DNA of 13,882 nucleotides, taken from contig CAZUAQ010000089.1 of assembly GCA_964618455.1 (NCBI GenBank), positions 1-13,882 on the forward strand. The letters are read 5' to 3'. Made by a program: the position numbers and the translations under genes. How positions within the stretch are numbered: position 1 is the first letter of the stretch; each line of letters starts with the position of its first letter. Below the pieces are notes generated by a model, which ran no database searches, was not told where the DNA came from, and was given only the letters and a program-made list of their open reading frames with translations. Shown here piece by piece: positions 7,689 through 13,882 of the stretch. Source of the stretch: CAZUAQ01 sp964618455 (GTDB lineage Bacteria; Planctomycetota; Phycisphaerae; UBA1845; PWPN01).

Positions 7689-7777
7689 CCGCTGCTCCTG
7701 TGTGATGTGAAGAACGATCGGTGACCGCGATTGGGCCGCTACCCTTGGATGAATTCCTAGGGTGGCATTGTTCCCAT

Positions 7778-8824
7778 TTATTGTAGGCACGCCGCGACCA
7801 GATCGTCGAGATGCGTTTCGGCGGCCGCCACGCGTTCATCCGCGGCCCCGTAGTAGATGATCACCCGACCGTCGTCCTCCGCGACCGCCCCGCACGAAAA
7901 CACCACTTTTCCGAAGAAACCTTCGCGTTCATAGGGTGCGTCGGGGCTGAGGATCGGTTCGGGGGCGGAGCCGATCACCCTTTCGGGCTGCTCGAGGTCG
8001 GTCAGCAAAGCGCCGAGACAGTAACGCTGATCGGCGTCGGCGGCATGATAAATCGACAGCCATCCTTTTTCGGATTTGATCGGCACGGCACCGCCACCGA
8101 CGCGCCAGCCATCCCACCGCCCACGGTTCGGACCCATGACGAAACGGTTCTCGCCCCAGTGGATCAGATCGGGCGAGGTCGCCATCCAGATGTCCGCCCG
8201 GCTGAACTGCGCGGCGATCGGGCGATGGTAGCAGACATATCGGCCGCCGACCTTCTCCGGCAGGATGGTCACGTCACGATTGTCCGGGGCAAAGATGATG
8301 CCCAGACGCTCGAATTTCTTGAAATCACTCGTTTTCGCTAGGCCGGTGGCAATCCCCGTCCGCGAGATGGCTGAGTAATTCACGTAGTACGTGTCGTCGA
8401 TTCTCGTGATGCGCGGATCCTCGATGCCGTACTCTTCGTCGCGCTGTCCGGGAAACATGGCGGGGACTTTCTCGATGGTGAAGTTCCGGCCGTCCTTGCT
8501 TCGCGCGAGGCGCATGTGCGAGATCGAGGTGAGGTACGACGCGCCCTTGTACTGGAATACGCGCGAATCCTCGATCTCCAGATCGGGATCGCCCACTTTC
8601 ACGCGAAGCAGTTCGATTCCGCGCGAAGGATCCTCCGGGTTCAGGATCGGGGCAACCACCTCGTCCGGCCCGTGCTCCGGGCGTTCCGCCACGCGCAGCA
8701 GGAGCAGAATCTCGTCATCGGCCCGGATGGCCCCGCAATTGAAAGCGCACACCACTTTGAAGTCATCACGTGAAGGGATGACATCCGCCGGTGTGATCAG
8801 CGGGTTCTCGGCAAATCGTTCCAT
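7778..8824 (-). CDS. GH130 family glycoside phosphorylase/hydrolase
   Basis: The 348-residue protein is a member of glycoside hydrolase family 130, five-bladed beta-propeller enzymes that mostly act on beta-mannosides, often by phosphorolysis. Diagnostic stretches are ENPLITP (6-12), AFNCGAI (27-33), YGIEDPRIT (132-140, where D136 matches the catalytic acid), DNRDVTILPE (181-190), CYHRP (198-202), WMATSPDLIHWG (213-224), GGGAVPI (243-249), SIYHAAD (257-263) and VIIYYGAADE (321-330). Whether it is a phosphorylase or a hydrolase cannot be decided by eye. No signal peptide is visible, so it is likely cytoplasmic. The start is uncertain: ATG at 8824 begins the conserved domain, but GTG at 8830 has a better-spaced AGAGGA, and TTG at 8848 is also open. 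It is divergent from the aldo/keto reductase. Confidence 0.9.
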   Translation of the reverse strand: MERFAENPLITPADVIPSRDDFKVVCAFNCGAIRADDEILLLLRVAERPEHGPDEVVAPILNPEDPSRGIELLRVKVGDPDLEIEDSRVFQYKGASYLTSISHMRLARSKDGRNFTIEKVPAMFPGQRDEEYGIEDPRITRIDDTYYVNYSAISRTGIATGLAKTSDFKKFERLGIIFAPDNRDVTILPEKVGGRYVCYHRPIAAQFSRADIWMATSPDLIHWGENRFVMGPNRGRWDGWRVGGGAVPIKSEKGWLSIYHAADADQRYCLGALLTDLEQPERVIGSAPEPILSPDAPYEREGFFGKVVFSCGAVAEDDGRVIIYYGAADERVAAAETHLDDLVAACLQ

Positions 8825-8864
8825 TCTCACGTCAAGGGGTCCTCTCAATGTGACTCACGGCTGC

Positions 8865-8894
8865 ATTGTCCGATTCGGTGGCACGCGTCGCCAA
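8865..8894 (-). promoter_or_regulatory. Weak candidate promoter for GH130
   Basis: On the minus strand TTGGCG (8889-8894) and GACAAT (8865-8870) are separated by 18 bases, each matching four of six consensus positions. The -10 lies about 40 bases upstream of the GH130 start. It is only a plausible pair in the right place. Confidence 0.25.
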
Positions 8895-8971
8895 GGTCGA
8901 TTGTTCCATAACTTCCCTCCGAGATCAACGCTCGCAGAATCGCTCGCCTCGATGCCTGATCCGACCTCGGA

Positions 8972-9000
8972 TTGACAGTCCGTCCATCGGTTCACAGAAT
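8972..9000 (+). promoter_or_regulatory. Sigma-70-type promoter for the aldo/keto reductase
   Basis: A perfect TTGACA (8972-8977), a 17-base spacer and CAGAAT (8995-9000, four of six matches including the key A and T) lie 47 bases before the reductase ATG. This is the best -35/-10 pair in the window. The nine bases CAGAATCGC that begin at the -10 also occur 60 bases upstream (8935-8943). Confidence 0.55.
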
Positions 9001-9047
9001 CGCGGGTCGGGACGGGGCAGACGGAAGACGGCAGTGGAGACGAACTC

Positions 9048-10034
9048 ATGACAACCTTCAGTGATTCACGCTACGACGAGATGGTGTACAACTATTGCGG
9101 GCGATGGGGGCTCAAGCTCCCCGCCGTTTCACTCGGCGGCTGGCAGACCTACGGGGGCTACGTGTCGGACGAGGTCTCGAAACAATGCCTCTTCCGCGCT
9201 TTCGATCTCGGCATCACCCATTTCGATTTCGCCAACAACTACGGCGAGCCGAACGGCAATTCCGAACTCGTCTGCGGGAGAATTATCCAGGAGATGCCGC
9301 GCGACGAGCTGATCATCTCGTCGAAGGCGGGGTACGACATGTGGCCCGGGCCTTACGGAGAGTGGCTCTCGCGAAAATACCTGATCGCCAGCATCGACCA
9401 GTCGCTCGAGCGGCTCGGGCTCGAGTATGTCGACCTTTTCTATGCCCACCGGCCGGATCCGAACACGCCGACGGACGAGGTGATGGATGCCCTGGACCAG
9501 ATCGTGCGATCGGGCAAGGCGCTCTACGTCGGGCTGAGCAATCACGACGGCCGCGATATCCGCGCGAAGCACGCCCATGCCGAAGCGTACCACACCGCCC
9601 GGCCAATCATCAGCCAGTCGGCATACAACATGCTCTTTCGCGGCGTCGAGGAGGACATCATCCCCGCCTGCCGGGAAACCGGCATGGGGCTGATCGCCTT
9701 CTGCCCGCTGGCCCAGGGCTTCCTGACGAACAAGTACCTCGACGCCGACAAGCCCGCCGAATCGCGCCTGGCCGAGAGCAACGATGAATGCGCCCAGGTC
9801 CTGGCCCGTCGCAACGAGATCGAACGGATCCGCAAGCTGAACGCCATCGCCCAGCGTCGCGGCCAGACGCTTGCCCAGATGGCGCTGGTGTGGTTGCTGC
9901 GTCTCGAGGAGACCACCTCGGTGCTGATCGGAGCCAGCCGTCCGACACAGATCGAGGAGAACGTGGCGGCTCTGAAAAACCGGCACTTTTCGCAGGATGA
10001 ACTGACCGAGATCGAGTCGATTCTCGCCAGATGA
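9048..10034 (+). CDS. Aldo/keto reductase, YghZ (L-glyceraldehyde-3-phosphate reductase)-like
   Basis: This 328-residue enzyme is an NADPH-dependent aldo/keto reductase with a TIM-barrel fold. The catalytic tetrad is complete: D60 (THFDFANNYG), Y65, K93 (SSKAGY) and H134 (FYAHRPD). The opening, MVYNYCGRWGLKLPAVSLGGW, closely resembles E. coli YghZ, which reduces L-glyceraldehyde 3-phosphate, and related Kv-beta-like reductases. The C-terminal GASRPTQIEENVAAL (295-309) is the usual cofactor-phosphate binding segment. The length is normal. The ATG has GGAG nine bases upstream. It is divergent from GH130 and converges on hemW with no bases between the two stop codons. The exact substrate is not determined; a role in carbonyl detoxification or sugar metabolism is inferred. 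Confidence 0.93.
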   Translation: MTTFSDSRYDEMVYNYCGRWGLKLPAVSLGGWQTYGGYVSDEVSKQCLFRAFDLGITHFDFANNYGEPNGNSELVCGRIIQEMPRDELIISSKAGYDMWPGPYGEWLSRKYLIASIDQSLERLGLEYVDLFYAHRPDPNTPTDEVMDALDQIVRSGKALYVGLSNHDGRDIRAKHAHAEAYHTARPIISQSAYNMLFRGVEEDIIPACRETGMGLIAFCPLAQGFLTNKYLDADKPAESRLAESNDECAQVLARRNEIERIRKLNAIAQRRGQTLAQMALVWLLRLEETTSVLIGASRPTQIEENVAALKNRHFSQDELTEIESILAR

Positions 10035-11231
10035 CTATCCGGCCGACGGGTCACCGGGCGGGACGGTGAGAATGGGAAGCGGGTTCGGGCGTTCAGGTTC
10101 GATGCGAAGGAAGTCCGCCATCACCGCATCGGCAACCCGCAACCCGGCGTCACTGAGGCGGAGGTGACGACCGTCGTCGATCAGCAGACCGGTGCTCACA
10201 TTCCGCGCGATTTCCTCGACGAAGAGCGTATCGAGCATCAATCCCGTCGATGCATGAAATCGCTCGCGATCGATGCCGTCGATCATGCGCAGCGCGAGCA
10301 TGGCGGTCTCACCCGCCCGCGCTTCGGGCGAGAGTTCCTCATGATCGATCGCGACGGTGTCCCCATTCAGTATTCCCTCGGTGTACGCCCGCGTATCCGG
10401 CACGTTGCGCCAGCGACGCCCCTTCCAGTAGGTGGCGGCGGAGGGACCGACGCCGATGCTCGACTCGTTTCGCCAATAACGCAGGTTGTGCCGGCACTCG
10501 GCGCCGGGACGCGCATAGTTGCTGATCTCGTACCGCTCGAAACCCGCTGATCGCAAGCGATCGAGCGTCATCTCGTAGAGCGACAGCTCCGCCACTTCAT
10601 CCATCGAACTGAACGCCCCCCCCTGCAGCCGATCGTATAACGCCGTGCCCGGCTCGTACGTCAGTCCATAGCATGCCAGATGATCCGGCCCCAGTGCCAC
10701 GGCGCGATCGATCGACTCCAGCCACGTCGCGGACGTCTGCCCCGGGATCCCGAAGATCAGGTCGAGATTGAAGTGGTCGAACCCGGCGCGGTGAATGATG
10801 TCGGCACTGGGCGGGATGTCGCCGGGATGGTGAATCCGATCCAGCACCCTCAACTCGTGGGCGTGAAACGATTGGGCTCCCATCGAGACCCGGTTCACAC
10901 CATGCTGCTTGAGGATCCGCGCCTTGGCCTCGTTGAGACTGGCGGGATTGGCTTCGACGGTGAACTCGGTGACTCCGTCCGTGCAAGCGATCTCACCGAG
11001 GGACACCATCAGCCGATCCAGCAGCGAGAGCGACAATAATGTCGGAGTCCCCCCGCCGACGAAGATCGTTTCCACACGCTCTCCGTATCGGACGCGCACC
11101 GTATCCAGCTCCCGCAACACCGCCCGCACCAGTGGCTCGAACTCCCCCGCCGCGGGGACGTGCGAATAGAAGTCGCAATACCCACACTTGGTGGCACAGA
11201 AGGGAACATGGACATAAAGCCCGATGGTCAT
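10035..11231 (-). CDS. hemW: HemW, radical SAM heme chaperone
   Basis: This 398-residue radical SAM protein was long annotated as oxygen-independent coproporphyrinogen III oxidase, but fits HemW, which binds heme and passes it to target proteins. The cluster motif is C12-x3-C16-x2-C19 followed by D and F: HemN has a fourth cysteine (CxC), whereas HemW has F at that site (F21). The heme-binding HNxxYW motif is present as HNLRYW (248-253). Other radical SAM landmarks are VGGGTPT (58-64) and VEANP (92-96). The C-terminal HemN_C-like domain is present (ALRMIDGID). The ATG at 11231 has AAAGG about six bases upstream. Its stop directly abuts the reductase stop, and ferritin is divergent 148 bases away. 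Confidence 0.95.
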   Translation of the reverse strand: MTIGLYVHVPFCATKCGYCDFYSHVPAAGEFEPLVRAVLRELDTVRVRYGERVETIFVGGGTPTLLSLSLLDRLMVSLGEIACTDGVTEFTVEANPASLNEAKARILKQHGVNRVSMGAQSFHAHELRVLDRIHHPGDIPPSADIIHRAGFDHFNLDLIFGIPGQTSATWLESIDRAVALGPDHLACYGLTYEPGTALYDRLQGGAFSSMDEVAELSLYEMTLDRLRSAGFERYEISNYARPGAECRHNLRYWRNESSIGVGPSAATYWKGRRWRNVPDTRAYTEGILNGDTVAIDHEELSPEARAGETAMLALRMIDGIDRERFHASTGLMLDTLFVEEIARNVSTGLLIDDGRHLRLSDAGLRVADAVMADFLRIEPERPNPLPILTVPPGDPSAG

Positions 11232-11336
11232 GGACGGCCTTTCGTCGGCGAATCCGCACCGAACATTCTCGGCTTGTTGCGACTGAGTATCATTTGCGTT
11301 CCGGCTACAATCGCCCTCGGAATCAGCCTATTCTAT

Positions 11337-11354
11337 CCTACGGAAAACGGTAGG
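11337..11354. repeat. Short inverted repeat in the hemW-ferritin spacer
   Basis: CCTAC (11337-11341) and GTAGG (11350-11354) flank an eight-base centre, 25 bases upstream of the ferritin ATG. It could be an operator or a leader hairpin near the ribosome site. The stem is only five pairs, so chance is quite possible. The rest of the 148-base spacer has an isolated TACAAT (11306-11311) without a good -35, and no recognisable Fur box. Confidence 0.25.
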
Positions 11355-11379
11355 TAACCCAAGATTCTATGGAGATGCA

Positions 11380-11880
11380 ATGATGCTGAGTGACAAGATG
11401 CTGACGGCTTTGAACAAGCAGATTCAGTTGGAGATGAGCTCCGCCTACACCTACCTCGCGATGGCGACCTACTTTGAAGCCGAAAGCCTCAAGGGCTTTG
11501 CCGGGTGGATGTACGGCCAGTTCGGCGAGGAACAGGGCCACGCCCGCAAGATTTATGAGTACGTCCACGATCGCGGAGGTCGTGTCATTCTCCAGGCCAT
11601 TGACAAGCCTGAGCACGACTACAAGTCGCCACTGGACGTCTTCGAAAGAGTTCTTGCCCACGAAAAGAAGGTCACCGCCTCCATTCATGAACTCTACGAA
11701 CTGGCCCTGGCGGACAAGGACTATCCAACGCAGACGCACCTGCACTGGTTCATCGACGAGCAGGTCGAAGAGGAGAAGACCGCCGCGGAAATCCTCGATC
11801 ACCTCAAGCGGATCGAAGGCCACCCGCACCTGATCCTCGGCCTCGACCGCCGGATCGGCACCATGCGCGGCGGGGAGTGA
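11380..11880 (+). CDS. ftnA: Bacterial non-heme ferritin (FtnA type)
   Basis: This iron-storage protein oxidises Fe(II) and stores it as a ferric mineral in a 24-subunit shell. All residues of the E. coli FtnA iron sites are in register when counted from the second ATG (11383): E17, E50, H53, E94, E126, Q127, E129 and E130. Typical stretches are EMSSAYTYLAMA, EEQGHARK and WFIDEQVEEE. From the second ATG the length is 165 residues, the same as E. coli FtnA; from the first it is 166. GGAG lies five bases before the first ATG and eight before the second, so both starts are possible. No heme-binding methionine of the bacterioferritin type is evident. It is divergent from hemW, so this locus has two heme/iron genes side by side. 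Confidence 0.95.
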   Translation: MMLSDKMLTALNKQIQLEMSSAYTYLAMATYFEAESLKGFAGWMYGQFGEEQGHARKIYEYVHDRGGRVILQAIDKPEHDYKSPLDVFERVLAHEKKVTASIHELYELALADKDYPTQTHLHWFIDEQVEEEKTAAEILDHLKRIEGHPHLILGLDRRIGTMRGGE

Positions 11881-11907
11881 GTTCCAGGTTGAAGTCGGTT
11901 TGCCATC

Positions 11908-11946
11908 TGCCCCGTGTTCCTCCTGCGGATTTTCGGAACCGGGGCA
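11908..11946 (+). terminator. Strong hairpin without T tract after ferritin
   Basis: TGCCCCG (11908-11914) pairs with CGGGGCA (11940-11946), and GTTCC (11916-11920) pairs with GGAAC (11935-11939). This makes a twelve-pair stem with one bulged T and a 14-base loop, 27 bases after the ferritin stop. No T run follows on either strand, so it may be a U-less terminator, a 3' stabilising structure, or a boundary before the accessory region. Confidence 0.45.
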
Positions 11947-12035
11947 AATGAATGGCAATGGAGAAATGGAATCCTGTCCACTACAATAATTGGCAGTTAC
12001 AGGACGGCTCGGATGTCGTACCGGGAGACGCGCAT

Positions 12036-12248
12036 ATGAGTTCGCTGGATCAAGAGCGTATGGATAAGTCCGCCTTCTCCATCGCCCATCTGGATGATCC
12101 GTCGGACCATGTTGCTTACTGGCAGACAAAGAGCCCTCAGGAACGACTTGCAGCGGTGGAACTCTTGCGGCAGAGCATGTATGGATACGATCCGACTACC
12201 GCCCGACTTCAAAGAGTTTTTGAGATTGCTGAATATCCACCGCGTTGA
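12036..12248 (+). CDS. Small protein paired with a nucleotidyltransferase
   Basis: This 70-residue protein is acidic in the middle and probably mostly helical. The core DKSAFSIAHLDD, YWQTKSPQERLAAVELLRQ and YGYDPTTARLQRVF belongs to a pattern I recognise, from memory, as a small uncharacterised protein that often sits directly before a nucleotidyltransferase gene. It has no membrane segment and no cysteines. I chose the ATG at 12036 because GGGAG lies eight bases upstream; in-frame ATGs at 11952 and 12060 are alternatives. Its last 68 bases overlap the nucleotidyltransferase start in another frame, which suggests translational coupling. By analogy with two-gene modules it may be the partner or antitoxin of the enzyme, but no function is known to me. 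Confidence 0.75.
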   Translation: MSSLDQERMDKSAFSIAHLDDPSDHVAYWQTKSPQERLAAVELLRQSMYGYDPTTARLQRVFEIAEYPPR

Positions 12249-12630
12249 GTACCTCTTGGTTGGGGGATACGCGGTAGGGTATCATGGTCATCCTCGCGCT
12301 ACTGGGGATCTGGATGTCTGGATTGCCATCAACCGTGAAAATGCGGTTCGAGTCCTGAAAGTCCTCGATGAATTTGGTTTCGCCCAACCGAACCTGTCCA
12401 TCACAAGCATCGCGAAGGAGCATCAAATCCTTCGTATGGGCATTCCCCCTCTCCGGATTGAAGTTCTCACGTCCATATCAGGAGTGAAATTCGACGAGTG
12501 CTATCAAGATCGTGTCGTGGATGACATCGACGGCATCGAGATCAGCATCATCAGTGCGAAACACCTCAAACAAAACAAGAAATCTGCAGGTCGAAATCAG
12601 GATCTGGCCGATATCGATAATCTGCCTTGA
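12181..12630 (+). CDS. Nucleotidyltransferase, AbiEii/MNT-like
   Basis: This 149-residue protein has the minimal DNA polymerase beta-type nucleotidyltransferase core. VGGYAVGYHGHPRATGDLDVWI (27-48) holds the GG motif (G28, G29), the HGxxRxTxDLD pattern and the metal-binding pair D43/D45; E94 in LRIEVLTS is the likely third carboxylate. The C-terminal SAKHLKQNKKSAGRNQDLADIDNL is usual for small members of this class, so the protein looks complete. Relatives include AbiEii-type toxins and MNT antitoxins, which transfer nucleotides to tRNA or to partner proteins. The start at ATG 12181 opens just before the conserved PPDFKEFLRLLN; the ribosome site is weak, in line with coupling to the overlapping upstream gene. 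An in-frame ATG at 12094 would overlap even more. Substrate and role are not known; a toxin-antitoxin or defence function is inferred from fold and layout. Confidence 0.85.
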   Translation: MDTIRLPPDFKEFLRLLNIHRVEYLLVGGYAVGYHGHPRATGDLDVWIAINRENAVRVLKVLDEFGFAQPNLSITSIAKEHQILRMGIPPLRIEVLTSISGVKFDECYQDRVVDDIDGIEISIISAKHLKQNKKSAGRNQDLADIDNLP

Positions 12631-12667
12631 ACAGTGTCCGCTTCTCTGAAATTCAATTCCTTGCCCC

Positions 12668-13862
12668 ATGCACTCTGATCTTTTCATTGCGGTTCTGGAA
12701 TTCTTGAACAGGATATCTGGTCGTGATCCACTGACCACGAATACCATCGCCTGCAAGTGGCAACGTCATGCCAAGGGTTGGCGGCTTTGGGTGAAGGGCC
12801 GCAAGCATATAGGCGGAACAGGCTCCACCTACGAGGAAGCCGAGGCACAACTTATCGACGCCATCTGGGAAGCTGCTAATGACCTCGATGCCGTAATTCC
12901 CACTGTCCCAGAATACGACCCACCTTTACCCCCACCTGCGTTTGCCAAGCAATTCCTTTCACCCGAGTTGTTCCTGATTTCGGGCGACGAGATTTTCGAA
13001 CTCAATCGTCCATCACATGCCGAGGTTGAATCTCATTCGAGCCGCGAGGCCTACCTGAACACTCTCTTTACGGATGGGTATTGCCCAGTTTGCCATCTTG
13101 GCCAAGGCACCCGCACCGATTATTCCCCTACGCGTCGATTACGCTCCACACGGTGTGGATGCCGGATGGATACGTGCTCCATTTCATCAAACTATCCGTA
13201 TTTATTCCGAGCGATTTCTCGATCTTCTTCTACCCGAAGAACGGCAACGGCTGCACCTTCAACAAATTGAGATGCCGCCCCGGTCGCGACGCCGATTTTT
13301 CGAGTTGAAAGGGAAAGCAGATGTTCCTCACGTCGGAGCGAAAGGGTTGGAAGCAGATGGCCTGGAGTGCACGGAGTGCGGAGCTCGTCCGCTGAGAATT
13401 GTCGACCCTCGATTACGAAGCCATGGCTTGAACTTGGCAAGTTTCGTCTGCGATTATGATCTTCCCAGTTCTGGTCTCGGGGTCTTCACAACAGGCCTGG
13501 GTAGTGAGATATGCTTATGCTTCACGCGAGAACGCTGGGATGCGGTTCGCGGGCATCGGCATGCTCGAGGCGTCGGCAGCGATCGTGTCGGCGTGGTTTC
13601 GAAGACCAGGTGCGATCGTCATCCCCGCATACGCAATCGTCGCGAGCACTGCCCGATCTGCGCCCAGTGGCCTGAACCCCGATCGGTCGATAACAAGGCG
13701 AAGACGGTCTTCCAGCTTCCTGCCGAAGATTGCAGCGCCCGGAATTTCAACTGGATCCCGAAAGCACTGGAAGCCGGCTACATTGAATGGGCACAGGTCA
13801 CGATGAAGCCAAGCGACATGTGGGAACTTATACGCAGCGCAGGTAGAAATCGTGCGCGTTAG
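12668..13862 (+). pseudogene. CxxC-rich protein gene split by a frameshift
   Basis: Two overlapping reading frames together make one sensible protein. The first runs from ATG 12668 through CKWQRHAKGWRLWVKGRKHI (29-48) and TYEEAEAQLIDAIWEAAND to GYCPVCHLGQGTRTD, ending near 13120. The sense then continues one base further on in the frame that reads LRVDYAPHGVDAGW and runs to the TAG at 13860. Removing one C from the C4 run at 13125-13128 would join them into about 397 residues. The joined protein has CPVC (13082-13093), CTEC (13368-13379) and CPIC (13650-13661). The segment around CTECG to RERWDAVR loosely recalls the myxobacterial double-CxxCG family, a tentative link. The start lacks a clear ribosome site. 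It may be a true pseudogene, a sequencing error, or a programmed +1 shift. Confidence 0.6.
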
Positions 13863-13882
13863 GCGCCTGTTAGGGTTGCGCT

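Noticed and set aside
11338..12129. Minus-strand frame of 263 codons over ferritin
   Set aside because: Ferritin has all metal-site residues in register; the antisense frame has no support.
13456..13806. Plus-strand frame of 116 codons inside the last gene
   Set aside because: The overlapping frame holds the CPIC motif and the C-terminal WELIRSAG segment; this one has no recognisable feature.
13858..13864. GTTAGGC at the stop codon of the last gene, resembling an integron attC core site (GTTRRRY)
   Set aside because: No RYYYAAC partner or attC-like fold lies within about 130 bases upstream, and the window ends 18 bases later, so it is most likely chance.
13861..13868. Palindrome AGGCGCCT at the right edge
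   Set aside because: Eight-base palindromes are common in G+C-rich DNA and nothing else supports a site here.

Overview
The window is about 13.9 kb of mostly GC-rich bacterial DNA. A 60-base sample inside the aldo/keto reductase gene (9421-9480) is 62% G+C by hand count. I see no rRNA, tRNA or CRISPR array. Many small proteins built from paired CxxC zinc ribbons, a large secreted protein of no familiar family, and the general gene style suggest a planctomycete, perhaps of the Phycisphaerae type. That is an inference from gene style; no marker gene in the window proves it.

Layout: 1-282 (-) is the N-terminal part of a GNAT acetyltransferase cut by the window edge. 508-2908 (-) is a tight three-gene operon: a four-zinc-ribbon protein, then a membrane-anchored alpha/beta hydrolase (ATGA overlap), then a lipoprotein tyrosine/dual-specificity phosphatase (2-base gap). 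Divergent from it, 3068-4156 (+) is an orphan oligopeptide ABC transporter ATPase of the OppF/DppF type. Next is a 625-residue secreted protein (4362-6239, +) ending in a clear hairpin-plus-T terminator, then a DUF429 predicted RNase H-like protein with a TTG start (6414-7139, +). A small zinc-ribbon protein with a GTG start (7161-7688, -) and a GH130 glycoside phosphorylase/hydrolase (7778-8824, -) follow. A divergent aldo/keto reductase (9048-10034, +) has a good -35/-10 pair. HemW, the radical SAM heme chaperone, abuts it tail to tail (10035-11231, -), and ferritin follows divergently (11380-11880, +).

From about 11.95 kb to the end the character changes. Base composition falls (a 60-base sample at 12541-12600 is 42% G+C), and the genes look accessory. 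A 70-residue small protein overlaps the start of an AbiEii/MNT-like nucleotidyltransferase by 68 bases, arranged like a two-gene toxin-antitoxin or defence module. After it comes a CxxC-rich protein whose reading frame is broken at a C4 run near 13125.

How the genes may work together: HemW and ferritin form a divergent heme/iron pair. GH130 and the aldo/keto reductase form a divergent pair plausibly tied to sugar metabolism. The 508-2908 operon may link a zinc-ribbon protein to two envelope-located enzymes. The right end is the best candidate for something undescribed: a compact nucleotidyltransferase module in apparently acquired DNA.
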